This document shows, one piece after another, positions 8,199-15,851 of a stretch of DNA of 64,000 nt. The first letter of the stretch is position 1, and each line of letters starts with the position of its first letter. The position numbers were made by a program, and so were the translations under genes. The notes under the pieces are model-generated. The model was not told the origin of the DNA and searched no databases. It saw only the letters and a list, made by a program, of their open reading frames with translations. The DNA is from Bacteroidales bacterium (GTDB lineage: Bacteria > Bacteroidota > Bacteroidia > Bacteroidales > F082): assembly GCA_017460915.1 (NCBI GenBank), contig JAFUAA010000049.1, forward strand, positions 82,547-146,546. Reading direction: 5' to 3'.

Positions 8199-8722
8199 AA
8201 CGTTTTGTTTAGATTGTTATTGATTTGACGAAGACGAACTGAAATGTTGACAAGTAAACGAAGTGTCGCCCACTCAAAGAAAAACAAAACAAATGCGCCA
8301 AAACCAATAATTAATGTGGTTGGATTCCACCAACTAAAACTAACATCTTTCAGTCCAACAAAGCCGACAATCAGCCCTACAAAAGCAAGGATTAAGCAGA
8401 TTATTGCAAGTATAGAAAGAGTTTTGTCGGCAGCATTGCTCGGCTTTACTATCCCTTCATCTTCTGTCATGGTATTTTCATCATGAGAGAGATACTTTTT
8501 CATCGCTTCAAAATCATCTTCGCTAACATCAACATAAGCTAAAATTTTGTAAGGCTGATTTTTTTCCGTATCCCATTTCGGGTATTCCTCATTACTTACT
8601 CTAAGATCGGCAGCGGCATACTCTCTAATTTGTAGTTCTGGGACCGCAGCAAGTAGTTTCTTCCTCTCTTCTGCTAATTCCTTCTTTCTTCTTTCGATGA
8701 ATTTTTGTACATTCTCGTTCAT
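8195..8722 (-). CDS. Membrane protein with cytoplasmic N-terminal domain, unknown function
   Basis: A 175-residue protein from the ATG at 8722 (MNENVQKF). A charged, helical N-terminal half (ERRKKELAEERKKLL) is followed by two membrane segments, roughly residues 98-120 and 130-155, and an asparagine-rich tail. A longer start at 8785 is possible but would run through the stem of the candidate structured RNA at 8777-8859. The function is unknown. The candidate RNA directly upstream may regulate the pair. Confidence 0.68.
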   Translation of the reverse strand: MNENVQKFIERRKKELAEERKKLLAAVPELQIREYAAADLRVSNEEYPKWDTEKNQPYKILAYVDVSEDDFEAMKKYLSHDENTMTEDEGIVKPSNAADKTLSILAIICLILAFVGLIVGFVGLKDVSFSWWNPTTLIIGFGAFVLFFFEWATLRLLVNISVRLRQINNNLNKTL

Positions 8723-8776
8723 TTTTACATTTTTTTGTTTGTTCTTCAGTCCCCAAAGAACGAAATAATGAAAGAA

Positions 8777-8859
8777 GCGTGGCACTGATATACCACAATC
8801 TTTGTCCGTAGGTCGTGAGAATTACCTTTGCAGGAAGTTGCAACTATAACAGTCCACGC
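8777..8859 (-). ncRNA. Candidate structured RNA element, copy 1
   Basis: On the minus strand this 83-nt segment opens GCGTGGACTG and closes CCACGC followed by TTCTTT, so its ends form a perfect 6-bp stem. It shares this frame and an internal GGYAAT...RCCT core with the 84-nt segment at 15152-15235. Both lie just upstream of genes for small membrane proteins. The class is unnamed to me; the RNA assignment is inferred from paired ends and duplication. Confidence 0.45.
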
Positions 8860-9031
8860 ATAACGCGCGAACCCTTATACTCACTTGCCTGCAAATTTCT
8901 CACGTTCACGGACACAAGACGAGCATAACGCTTCGTGTTTCTTTTATGTCAGCGGCATAGAATCCGCCTTAAGAACCGCTGCAAAGATACAAAGAAATCG
9001 GAAAGGCAAGACGAATTTGGAGAAAACTTCT
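8860..9031. other. Noncoding interval upstream of the DUF4062 gene
   Basis: No gene is supported here. The sequence is irregular, with several short GC-rich stems (GTTATGC, CGAAGCG), and may be the 5' part of the structured RNA element transcribed leftward. Confidence 0.35.
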
Positions 9032-9039
9032 TACTTTTG
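9032..9039 (+). promoter_or_regulatory. TAnnTTTG -7 box for the DUF4062 gene
   Basis: TACTTTTG, 28 nt before the ATG at 9068. Confidence 0.55.
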
Positions 9040-9067
9040 CAGCAATTACAATCAATAAAGAAGAAAA

Positions 9068-10522
9068 ATGGCCAATATCAAGGTATTTATTAGTAGTGTG
9101 CAGCGTGAGTTTGCGGGTGAGCGTCAGCTTCTTTGCCGTTACATTAGGGAAGATGCCTTGTTGGGTCGTTTCTTTGCTCCTTTTAATTTCGAGGAACTTC
9201 CCGCCATCGACCTTACTGCGCAACAAGCCTACCTGACGGAAGCCGCCCAATGCGACATCTATTTGAGCTTGTTTGGCGAACAATACGGCTACGAAGATGC
9301 TTCTGGCATTTCGCCCACCGAGCGCGAATACGATACGGCTACCACCCATCATCGCCACCGCTTGATTTTCATCAAGCAAACTAGTTCGCGCCATGCGAAA
9401 GAGAAAGCCCTCGTTGCCAAGGCCGAGCAAGATGTGGTCAGGAAGTCGTTCTCCAACTACGAAGAATTGCGAAGTGCGGTTTATGCTTCAGTGGTCAGGT
9501 ATCTTGAGGAGAAGGAATACCTTCGTCTGCTGCCTTTCGACACCACTCTCAACCGTCAAGCCACAATGGATGACATTGACCCCGAAAAGGTACGCTTCTT
9601 TGTCAATCTGGCCAAGGCAAAACGCAGTTTCCCCATACCTTACTTGCCCGAAAACATTCCTCAAATACTGACTCATCTCAACTTGATTTCTGAATCGGGC
9701 GTGCTTACCAATGCGGCTCTGTTGCTGTTCGCCAAAGACCCTCAAAGGTTTTTCATTACTTCTGAAGTGAAATGCGCCGTGTTTCCCACCAATGTGATGA
9801 CCAAACCCATCCTTTCGTACCAGGTCTTTCACGGGAGCGTTTTCGAGATGATAGACCATGCGGTCGGGTTTGTTATGTCGCACATTGATGCCCGTGTCGC
9901 GCCCCGATACACCTCTGCCGCCACCGAGGTGAATTACGAAATCCCTATTGAAGCCGTCACCGAAGCCATCGTCAATGCCGTGACCCACCGTGACTATGCG
10001 AGCAATGGCAGTGTCCAGGTCATGCTTTTCCGCGACCGGCTTGAGGTGTGGAATCCTGGCTCATTGCCTTTCGGTTTGTCGCCGGCAAAACTGAAGCAAC
10101 TTCATTCCTCTTTGCCCCCTAATCCCGTTTTGGCCAACCCGATTTATCTCGCTGGTTACATTGAGCGGATGGGGACAGAAACCACCGACTTGGTTTCCGC
10201 CTGTGAAAAGGCAGGTTTGAAATCGCCAGAATTTATTCAGGATGAAGACTTTAGAGTGGTAATTTATCGAAAAAATGTCACCCAAAATGTCACCCAAAAT
10301 GTCACCCAAAACAAGGGTGTGAAAAAGGCTCCGAGAATCTTGAAAGTGCTTCAACTTATGTTCGCCAATACCCACATCAGTGCCGAAGAAATGGCCGTAA
10401 AACTGAAAGTGACGGAGCGTACTATTCGTCGCGATATTGACAAGTTGCGCGAGCAATATGACATTGAATGGATTGGATCGTCGAAAAACGGCTATTGGAA
10501 AATCGTCCCGAAGAAAGACTGA
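9068..10522 (+). CDS. DUF4062 / RecG-like ATP-binding / HTH regulator-like protein
   Basis: A 484-residue protein with three parts. Residues 1-110 (IKVFISSVQREFAGER, then AAQCDIYLSLFGEQYG) match DUF4062, a TIR-like fold. Residues 150-390 resemble the C-terminal half of 'ATP-dependent helicase RecG-like' regulators, with a GHKL-type ATP site at EAVTEAIVNAVTHRDYA and a later NPGSLPFG. Residues 415-480 form a winged helix (TERTIRRDIDKLREQ) like HTH_11/DeoR. In related regulators the N-terminal slot is usually an AlbA/Schlafen domain, so the DUF4062 domain is a swap. The linker contains NVTQNVTQNVTQN, from three copies of a 12-nt unit at 10275-10310. It stands alone, so a role in defence or regulation is only a suggestion. 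Confidence 0.82.
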   Translation: MANIKVFISSVQREFAGERQLLCRYIREDALLGRFFAPFNFEELPAIDLTAQQAYLTEAAQCDIYLSLFGEQYGYEDASGISPTEREYDTATTHHRHRLIFIKQTSSRHAKEKALVAKAEQDVVRKSFSNYEELRSAVYASVVRYLEEKEYLRLLPFDTTLNRQATMDDIDPEKVRFFVNLAKAKRSFPIPYLPENIPQILTHLNLISESGVLTNAALLLFAKDPQRFFITSEVKCAVFPTNVMTKPILSYQVFHGSVFEMIDHAVGFVMSHIDARVAPRYTSAATEVNYEIPIEAVTEAIVNAVTHRDYASNGSVQVMLFRDRLEVWNPGSLPFGLSPAKLKQLHSSLPPNPVLANPIYLAGYIERMGTETTDLVSACEKAGLKSPEFIQDEDFRVVIYRKNVTQNVTQNVTQNKGVKKAPRILKVLQLMFANTHISAEEMAVKLKVTERTIRRDIDKLREQYDIEWIGSSKNGYWKIVPKKD

Positions 10523-10538
10523 CAATTACTTTTTTTCC

Positions 10539-10546
10539 TAATTTTG
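10539..10546 (+). promoter_or_regulatory. TAnnTTTG -7 box for the VWA-like gene
   Basis: TAATTTTG, 19 nt before the ATG at 10566. Confidence 0.55.
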
Positions 10547-10565
10547 CAATCTTTAACCACTCAAA

Positions 10566-12638
10566 ATGACTATCGGAATCCCCATTTGGATGTTGGCATT
10601 GGCGCTGCTGTCGGGCTTGGCGGCGGCGGCGGCGTTGTATGTCCGAAACAAGAAGCAATACTATGGCAAAGCATTGACAATCATCTTGTTTGCGTTACGG
10701 ACAATGATGGTCGCCTTGGTGGCCCTGCTACTTTTCAACCCACTGATTCGGCAGAAGTTCAGTTCGGTGGAGACTCCGACGATTGTCCTCGCGCACGACA
10801 ATTCCGCATCGGTGGCCTTGTGCAAGGATTCCGCGTTCTACCGCAACGACTATCGCACACAGTTGGAACAATTTCGAATGAGTTTGAACGCTGATTTCCA
10901 AGTGGATGAGTATGTCTTCGGCGAGGAAATGCGCGACTTCGACCAACTCGATTTCTCCGACCAACTGACGGACTTGTCGGCGGTGCTAAAGTCTTTGGAC
11001 AGAAGATATTACAAGCGTAATGTTGGCGCGGTGCTATTGTTTTCTGACGGCATCTACAACCGAGGCTTCGAGCCGGAACTGTTGGCCGAGAATTTCCCGT
11101 ACCCCATCCACACGGTCGTGCTGGGCGACACGGTGTCTTATCCCGACCTTGCCATCCGCGATGTGCATTATAATAAGGTGGTGTCGCTGGGCGTCACTTT
11201 CCCCGTCCGCGTCACCTTGTCGGCGCGCGATATGGCGGGACGCAAGGCGCAACTGGCGCTTAAGGAAGGCGGGCGAGTCATCGAAAAGCGCGACATCGAC
11301 ATCCCATCCAACCGCTTCTCCAAGGAAATCGACTTTATGCTCGATGCCACCAAGAAAGGCGTGATGGCCATCGACATTGAGGTTGGAGGGGTAGAAGGGG
11401 AGGAGCAGCTGCTTAACAATGTGCGACATATCTTCGTCGAAGTCCTCGACCAGAAATACAAATTGCTGTGTGTGGCGGCCTCGCCGCATCCCGACTTGGC
11501 GGCCTTGTGCAGTGTGCTCAACGACAATTATGAGGTGGATTTCCGCTTCGGGAAGGAGCCTTTGCCCGAGTTCGGTAACTACGATTTGGTTATCCTACAT
11601 CAGGTGCCATCGGCCAAGACCGACTTCAACGCGCTGAAGGCGCAGTTGGACAAAAACTCCAAGTTGCCCGTTCTGTTTGTCGTTGGCAATGAGACGGATA
11701 AGGATTACCTAAACAAGTTGCAAGGCGTGTTTGAGTTCCGCTCCGGCGCGACCAACACCTTGATGGACGTGAAGGCGCATCTCAATCCTTCCTTCTCGAC
11801 CTTCACTTTCGACAACAAAGCCGAACAGCTCATCGCGAAATATCCACCTTTGGCATTGCCTCATCTGGAAATCAATGCGTTGCATTCGCACGACGACTTG
11901 CTTCTGCAAGAGGTGATGGGCATCAAGTCGGGGCTGCCATTGCTCAGTTTCGCTCGCGACAAACGCAAGATGGCTTTCTTGTTCGGTACCAATGTGTGGC
12001 GTTGGCGGCTGTTCGAATATTACCAATCGAAGAACCACGATGTGTTTGACGAGATGTTCTCCAAGTCGCTGAAATACTTGCTGTTGTCGGCCAACGATGG
12101 CTCTGCGATTTACGCCAAGGAGACCTATTACAGCAACGAGCCTGTCATCATCACCGCCGAATTGCGCAATCCGAACAATGAGTTAGTCACCGAGCCCGAT
12201 TTGAACATCCAGATTGTCAACAAGTTGACCAATGAAACCTACGATTACACCTTCTCCAAGCGCGACCACGACTACGAGCTGAACGCCAGTTTGTTGCCTG
12301 AGGACCTTTATTTATATAAGGTGCAAACGCAGATGGGCGAGCGGCTTATCAGTGTGAGCGGGAGTTTTAGTGTGGTGGCGATTGGCATTGAGGCACAACA
12401 ACTTACCGCCGACGTCAGTAGAATGCGCAACCTCGCCCGCCTGACCAACGGCAACTGTTATACCGCAAAACAACTTCAGCAACTCGCCGAAGATTTACAT
12501 AACGACCAACGCATCACCTCCGTCGAGCACCACGAGAGCCGCTTCGAGGACCTGATCCATTCCAAGTGGATTTTCTTCGTCTTGCTCGGCTTGGCTACGA
12601 TAGAGTGGTTGCTGCGGAAGATGTTTGGGGCATACTAG
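10566..12638 (+). CDS. VWA-like membrane protein
   Basis: A 690-residue protein with two N-terminal membrane helices (about residues 5-25 and 35-58) and one near the C-terminus (KWIFFVLLGLATIEWLL). The region between is periplasmic or extracytoplasmic. The early part contains TIVLAHDNSASVAL, a degenerate MIDAS-type DxSxS site, and VLLFSDGIYNRG, as in von Willebrand A-like proteins. The middle (residues 290-400) resembles the glutamine-amidotransferase-like fold found in the same Bacteroidetes family. These proteins are common near BatA-type operons, but no partner is present here. The cellular role is unknown. Confidence 0.75.
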   Translation: MTIGIPIWMLALALLSGLAAAAALYVRNKKQYYGKALTIILFALRTMMVALVALLLFNPLIRQKFSSVETPTIVLAHDNSASVALCKDSAFYRNDYRTQLEQFRMSLNADFQVDEYVFGEEMRDFDQLDFSDQLTDLSAVLKSLDRRYYKRNVGAVLLFSDGIYNRGFEPELLAENFPYPIHTVVLGDTVSYPDLAIRDVHYNKVVSLGVTFPVRVTLSARDMAGRKAQLALKEGGRVIEKRDIDIPSNRFSKEIDFMLDATKKGVMAIDIEVGGVEGEEQLLNNVRHIFVEVLDQKYKLLCVAASPHPDLAALCSVLNDNYEVDFRFGKEPLPEFGNYDLVILHQVPSAKTDFNALKAQLDKNSKLPVLFVVGNETDKDYLNKLQGVFEFRSGATNTLMDVKAHLNPSFSTFTFDNKAEQLIAKYPPLALPHLEINALHSHDDLLLQEVMGIKSGLPLLSFARDKRKMAFLFGTNVWRWRLFEYYQSKNHDVFDEMFSKSLKYLLLSANDGSAIYAKETYYSNEPVIITAELRNPNNELVTEPDLNIQIVNKLTNETYDYTFSKRDHDYELNASLLPEDLYLYKVQTQMGERLISVSGSFSVVAIGIEAQQLTADVSRMRNLARLTNGNCYTAKQLQQLAEDLHNDQRITSVEHHESRFEDLIHSKWIFFVLLGLATIEWLLRKMFGAY

Positions 12639-12646
12639 GAATAATA

Positions 12647-12797
12647 AACTACGAATTACACGAATGAAACGAATTTTGACGAGAGAATTTTGCGGGCAAG
12701 CCGCTTATTTTTACGAATTTTGCTGCTGTGTAGATTCGTACGATTTGGATGCTTGCATCCTAATAATTCTCAAAAATGATTCGTTAAATTCGTAGTT
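12647..12797. repeat. MITE-like element with 11-bp terminal inverted repeats
   Basis: A 151-nt AT-rich noncoding segment with AACTACGAATT at one end and its exact complement AATTCGTAGTT at the other. ACGAAT/ATTCGT words are scattered inside. No transposase is present. It looks like a non-autonomous dispersed element between the VWA-like gene and slyD. Confidence 0.55.
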
Positions 12798-12837
12798 AAA
12801 TAAATGAAAATCAATTGTTAAACATAAAATTGAAAAA

Positions 12838-13362
12838 ATGAAAATTCAAGATCAAGCCGTCGTGACAATGACCTATGTCTTGCGCGAAAACGATGAAAAC
12901 GGTCCCATTTTGCAGGAGACCACGAAAGAGAACCCCTTTGTGTGCATCTTCGGTATGCACCAGCTGTTGCCCAAGTTTGAGGAAAACCTGATGGGCAAGG
13001 AACCTGGCGACAAGTACGCCTTCCACCTACCCCCCGAAGAGGGCTACGGCGAGCGCGACGAGAACTATATCATGGACTTGGACAAGAACATGTTCATGCA
13101 AAATGGCGTGTTGATGGACCTCGTGAAAATCGGTGCCCAGCTGATGATGCAGACCTCCGACGGTCGCCCGATTGCCGGCATCGTCCGCGAAATCGGCGAC
13201 AACCATGTGAAAATGGACTTCAACCATGACATGGCAGGCAAGCACCTCCATTTCTCGGGCGAAATCCTCGATGTGCGCGAGTCCACCGACGAGGACTTCA
13301 ACGATGGTGGCTGTGCAGGCTGCGGCGGCAGTTGCGATGGCGGCTGCGAGGGCTGCAAATGA
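12838..13362 (+). CDS. slyD: FKBP-type peptidyl-prolyl isomerase, SlyD-like
   Basis: A 174-residue cytosolic prolyl isomerase and chaperone. The FKBP half-sites are visible in the first 70 residues (VVTMTYVLRENDENGPILQ), the insert-in-flap domain lies at about residues 70-125, and the flap returns at HLHFSGEILDVRE. The last 18 residues are rich in cysteine and glycine (six Cys in GCAGCGGSCDGGCEGCK), a probable Ni/Zn-binding tail as in SlyD, where the usual tail is His/Cys-rich. The gene stands alone, followed by two palindromes. Confidence 0.93.
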   Translation: MKIQDQAVVTMTYVLRENDENGPILQETTKENPFVCIFGMHQLLPKFEENLMGKEPGDKYAFHLPPEEGYGERDENYIMDLDKNMFMQNGVLMDLVKIGAQLMMQTSDGRPIAGIVREIGDNHVKMDFNHDMAGKHLHFSGEILDVRESTDEDFNDGGCAGCGGSCDGGCEGCK

Positions 13363-13372
13363 TTTGATTGCT

Positions 13373-13402
13373 TGTAGAGACGCTGTGCACACCGTCTCTA
13401 CA
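13373..13402. repeat. Dispersed palindrome, TGTAGAGACG family
   Basis: TGTAGAGACG and its complement CGTCTCTACA separated by 10 nt. Relatives lie at 22860-22885 and, inside a coding sequence, at 33891-33914. It may act as the slyD terminator. Confidence 0.65.
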
Positions 13403-13413
13403 TATAATTTGAT

Positions 13414-13461
13414 AAAACTCTGGGAAAAAATCATAAATTTATGATTTTTTCCCAGAGTTTT
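13414..13461. repeat. Perfect 48-nt palindrome abutting the ATPase stop codon
   Basis: Two 24-nt arms, exactly complementary, starting AAAACTCTGGGAAAAAATC. The stop codon of the ATPase begins at the next base (13462-13464). A degenerate copy lies upstream of the same gene at 14801-14852. It may double as a two-way terminator between slyD and the ATPase gene. Confidence 0.85.
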
Positions 13462-14763
13462 CTATTTAGATATGCAAAACACGGCGTAAAGTGGTATGGC
13501 TTTAATGCCGTTGTCGAAGCCGAAATGCTTTTGCGAAATCCGTATGGAATAAGGCGATTCATATTTGCCGGCAAATTGCCGCATACTGATGGCTTTGTTG
13601 CGTTTGCCTTTTTTTACTTCAACGGGAATGATGCCGTTGTCGGTTTGCAGCACGAAATCAACCTCGGCGGTGTTGTCGTTTTTCCAGTAATAGAGCGGGA
13701 CGCGATTGGCCATCAACTGTTGAGCCACATAGTTTTCTGCCAAAGCACCAAGAAAACTGTTGTCCTGCTCGATAGTGGAAAGTATGGTTTGGTAGGAAAT
13801 GCCTGATTTCATAGTGAGCAAGCCTACATCGGCCATATAGAGCTTGAAGTCGGAGAGGTCGGCATAAACAGAAATAGGCATATAGCCGTGTTGCGTTTTT
13901 TGGCATTTCAGCACGATGCCCGCCGATTCCAACCAGTCAATGGACTCGCCGAATAGTGTGGCACTGCCGCCCCGTTGCACGATTTTGTATTGGAACTTGG
14001 TGTTTTCCTTTGCCAACTGCGCAGGGATGGAGTTGTAACAAGCCCTGATTTTTACCGAGGTTGCAGGCGTGGCATATTTCGCCATGTCCGCCAAGTATTC
14101 GTTGACGATGCGGCTTTGAATGTCCACAATATCGGTGAAATGCTGTGTTTCAACGAATTGCTTTACTACAGCGGGCATTCCACCCGTGATGAGGTATTGC
14201 TTGTAGAGTTCAATCAGCATTTGGTGAATGCCGTTTTCAAATGGCATACTATCCGCAAAATGACTCCTGATTTCCTCGGCGAAAAATCGTTTGTCCATCG
14301 CCCAAAGAAACTCCTCGAAATCAAGAGGGTAGAGGTTAATTTCATCGACTTTTCCGACGGGGAAAGAATATTTCTCGCGGTTGACGGCCACGCCAAGCAG
14401 GCTTCCAGCTGCCACCACATGATATTGTGGTGCCTCCTCGCAAAACACTTTCAGCGCCATTAAAGCCCGTTCATTGCTTTGGATTTCGTCGAAGATAATC
14501 AGCGTTTTTTCAGGCATAATCGTCTGATTGTAGGCGGCCTCCAGATATTGCACCAGTCTTTTCGGCGTAAGGTCGCCATCGAAAATGGCAGACACGGCTA
14601 TCTGGTTTTCCAAATGCACATATATGGTGTTCTCGAAATATCTTTCCCCGAATTCCTTCAGGATATAGGTCTTGCCCACCTGCCTTGCGCCGTTCACAAT
14701 GAGCGGCATCCTGTGCGGTTTGTCTTTCCATTTGACCAATTCGGCCATTGCTTTCCGTTCCAT
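13462..14763 (-). CDS. AAA ATPase with DUF4143 nuclease-like C-terminus, ATPase 1
   Basis: A 433-residue protein of the large ATPase family abundant in Bacteroidetes and archaea. The Walker A motif is NGARQVGKTYI (residues 24-34) and Walker B is TLIIFDEIQ. The DUF4143 region follows, with a terminal motif EVDFVLQTDNGIIPVEVKKGK that has the D-(E)xK layout of PD-(D/E)XK nucleases. No membrane segment is seen. The function of these proteins is not established as far as I know; an antitoxin-less, stand-alone defence or genome-island role has no direct support here. Related to the genes at 36627-37952 and 57744-59165. Copies of one palindrome flank the gene on both sides. Confidence 0.88.
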   Translation of the reverse strand: MERKAMAELVKWKDKPHRMPLIVNGARQVGKTYILKEFGERYFENTIYVHLENQIAVSAIFDGDLTPKRLVQYLEAAYNQTIMPEKTLIIFDEIQSNERALMALKVFCEEAPQYHVVAAGSLLGVAVNREKYSFPVGKVDEINLYPLDFEEFLWAMDKRFFAEEIRSHFADSMPFENGIHQMLIELYKQYLITGGMPAVVKQFVETQHFTDIVDIQSRIVNEYLADMAKYATPATSVKIRACYNSIPAQLAKENTKFQYKIVQRGGSATLFGESIDWLESAGIVLKCQKTQHGYMPISVYADLSDFKLYMADVGLLTMKSGISYQTILSTIEQDNSFLGALAENYVAQQLMANRVPLYYWKNDNTAEVDFVLQTDNGIIPVEVKKGKRNKAISMRQFAGKYESPYSIRISQKHFGFDNGIKAIPLYAVFCISK

Positions 14764-14783
14764 ATCGCTTCGTTTTTACACGG

Positions 14784-14791
14784 CAAAAATA
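14784..14791 (-). promoter_or_regulatory. TAnnTTTG -7 box for ATPase 1
   Basis: TATTTTTG on the minus strand, 20 nt before the ATG and just downstream of the 14801-14852 palindrome, which therefore covers the -33 region and upstream DNA. Confidence 0.6.
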
Positions 14792-14800
14792 CGATTTTTT

Positions 14801-14852
14801 ATAAAACTCTGTGAAAAAATTGATGTTTTTATGATTTTTCACCAGAGTTTTA
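14801..14852. repeat. Degenerate palindrome upstream of ATPase 1
   Basis: Starts ATAAAACTCTGTGAAAAAA and ends TTCACCAGAGTTTTAT. Same sequence family as the perfect palindrome at 13414-13461, with a few mismatches. Confidence 0.75.
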
Positions 14853-15151
14853 TCAATAATCTGCGCAAACATGGGGAATGAGGCATGGTTGCACAACTTA
14901 TCCATGATTTCTTTGCTGAGAAATCCGTTTCCGAAAAAAATTTCGGATTCTTTGCTTGTTTGTAACCATTTTCCCTATAATTGCACTGTCGTTTGAGGAT
15001 TGTCCTTGGGCGGCAGACATATTATTAAGACGCTGAACAGGCGTTTATTCGCGGCTATCGGAATCTCGCAAATTCTAAACTGTGTCGTGATAGCGCAATG
15101 TTTATCGTCCATGGTTTTGGTATTTGTATTGTTTAAACATTCATACCAAAA
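14853..15151. other. Noncoding interval with stem-loops leading into the second structured RNA
   Basis: No gene is supported. From about 15053 rightward there are successive stem-loops (GCTATC/GATAGC, then TTTTGGTAT/ATACCAAAA at 15114-15150) leading directly into the element at 15152. The first 200 nt show nothing I can name. Confidence 0.35.
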
Positions 15152-15235
15152 GCGTGGGCTAAAGCATTGCTTATCTTTCACAGTTAGGCAATGCGAGAGC
15201 CTCGATAGCGGGATAAGCAAAGTTGATTCCCGCGC
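15152..15235 (+). ncRNA. Candidate structured RNA element, copy 2
   Basis: An 84-nt segment opening GCGTGGGCT and closing CCCGCGC followed by TTCTTT, so its ends pair (one G-T wobble). Inside is a second stem (GCATTGC/GGCAATGC) and an AGGCAATGCGAGAGCCT hairpin. It matches the length and frame of the element at 8777-8859 and lies about 95 nt upstream of the small secreted or membrane protein gene at 15331. The class is unnamed to me. Confidence 0.5.
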
Positions 15236-15330
15236 TTCTTTTTATGTGTCTCTCAAAATCAGATTCAAAACCGGCGTTCGGGAGTCCGCCAACCAAAAGT
15301 TGCGCCCGATGACGAATTTAGGGCAATGTT

Positions 15331-15732
15331 ATGAAAAAAGCATTATTAATTATCTTACTAATGACCGTTGTCGTCGGTTTAAGAGCTCAAGAAAAAAGAA
15401 CTTACAGTTCGGACACACTCAATTATCAACAATTGATGGAGGATTATGTTTCTCTAAATAACCAAATAATGCAATTCAAAAAATGCGAATCGAGATCTAT
15501 TGGCTTAGGATTAGGTGCTGGAGCACTCGCCTTTGCAGGTTCTGCTATATACAAACGCAGTGAAGAAGGTGCTATCGTATTCTGGGTTGCAGCAGGTGCG
15601 ATGGGTGTTGCTTCTTTGGTGAGTAGTATCTCTGGCTATACAAAACTAAAGCGAAATCAACTAGAAATTACACCTCAAGGAGTAATAATAAAACTAACTC
15701 CTCAAAAATCACATCGAAAAACAAACCAATGA
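15331..15732 (+). CDS. Small exported membrane protein, unknown function
   Basis: A 133-residue protein with a signal peptide (residues 1-19, ending GLRAQ), a polar segment, then two hydrophobic stretches (about residues 56-75 and 80-103) and a basic tail. I do not recognise the family. Base composition is AT-richer than valS next door. A strong two-way terminator follows the gene. The candidate structured RNA upstream could be its leader. Confidence 0.65.
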   Translation: MKKALLIILLMTVVVGLRAQEKRTYSSDTLNYQQLMEDYVSLNNQIMQFKKCESRSIGLGLGAGALAFAGSAIYKRSEEGAIVFWVAAGAMGVASLVSSISGYTKLKRNQLEITPQGVIIKLTPQKSHRKTNQ

Positions 15733-15795
15733 GGTCAAAAAGAAAACAATATGAAAAACGAGAGTGATGATAACATAGGGGGGGATTATATGTAA

Positions 15796-15841
15796 ACAAA
15801 TCGGGCTTCACCAATCACTGATGAAGCCCGATTTGTTTTTT
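15796..15841. terminator. Strong bidirectional terminator
   Basis: 15-bp perfect stem (ACAAATCGGGCTTCA and complement) followed by a T run on the plus strand and A-rich DNA on the other side. It separates the converging 15331 gene and valS. Confidence 0.85.
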
Positions 15842-15851
15842 AGTTGAAAAA

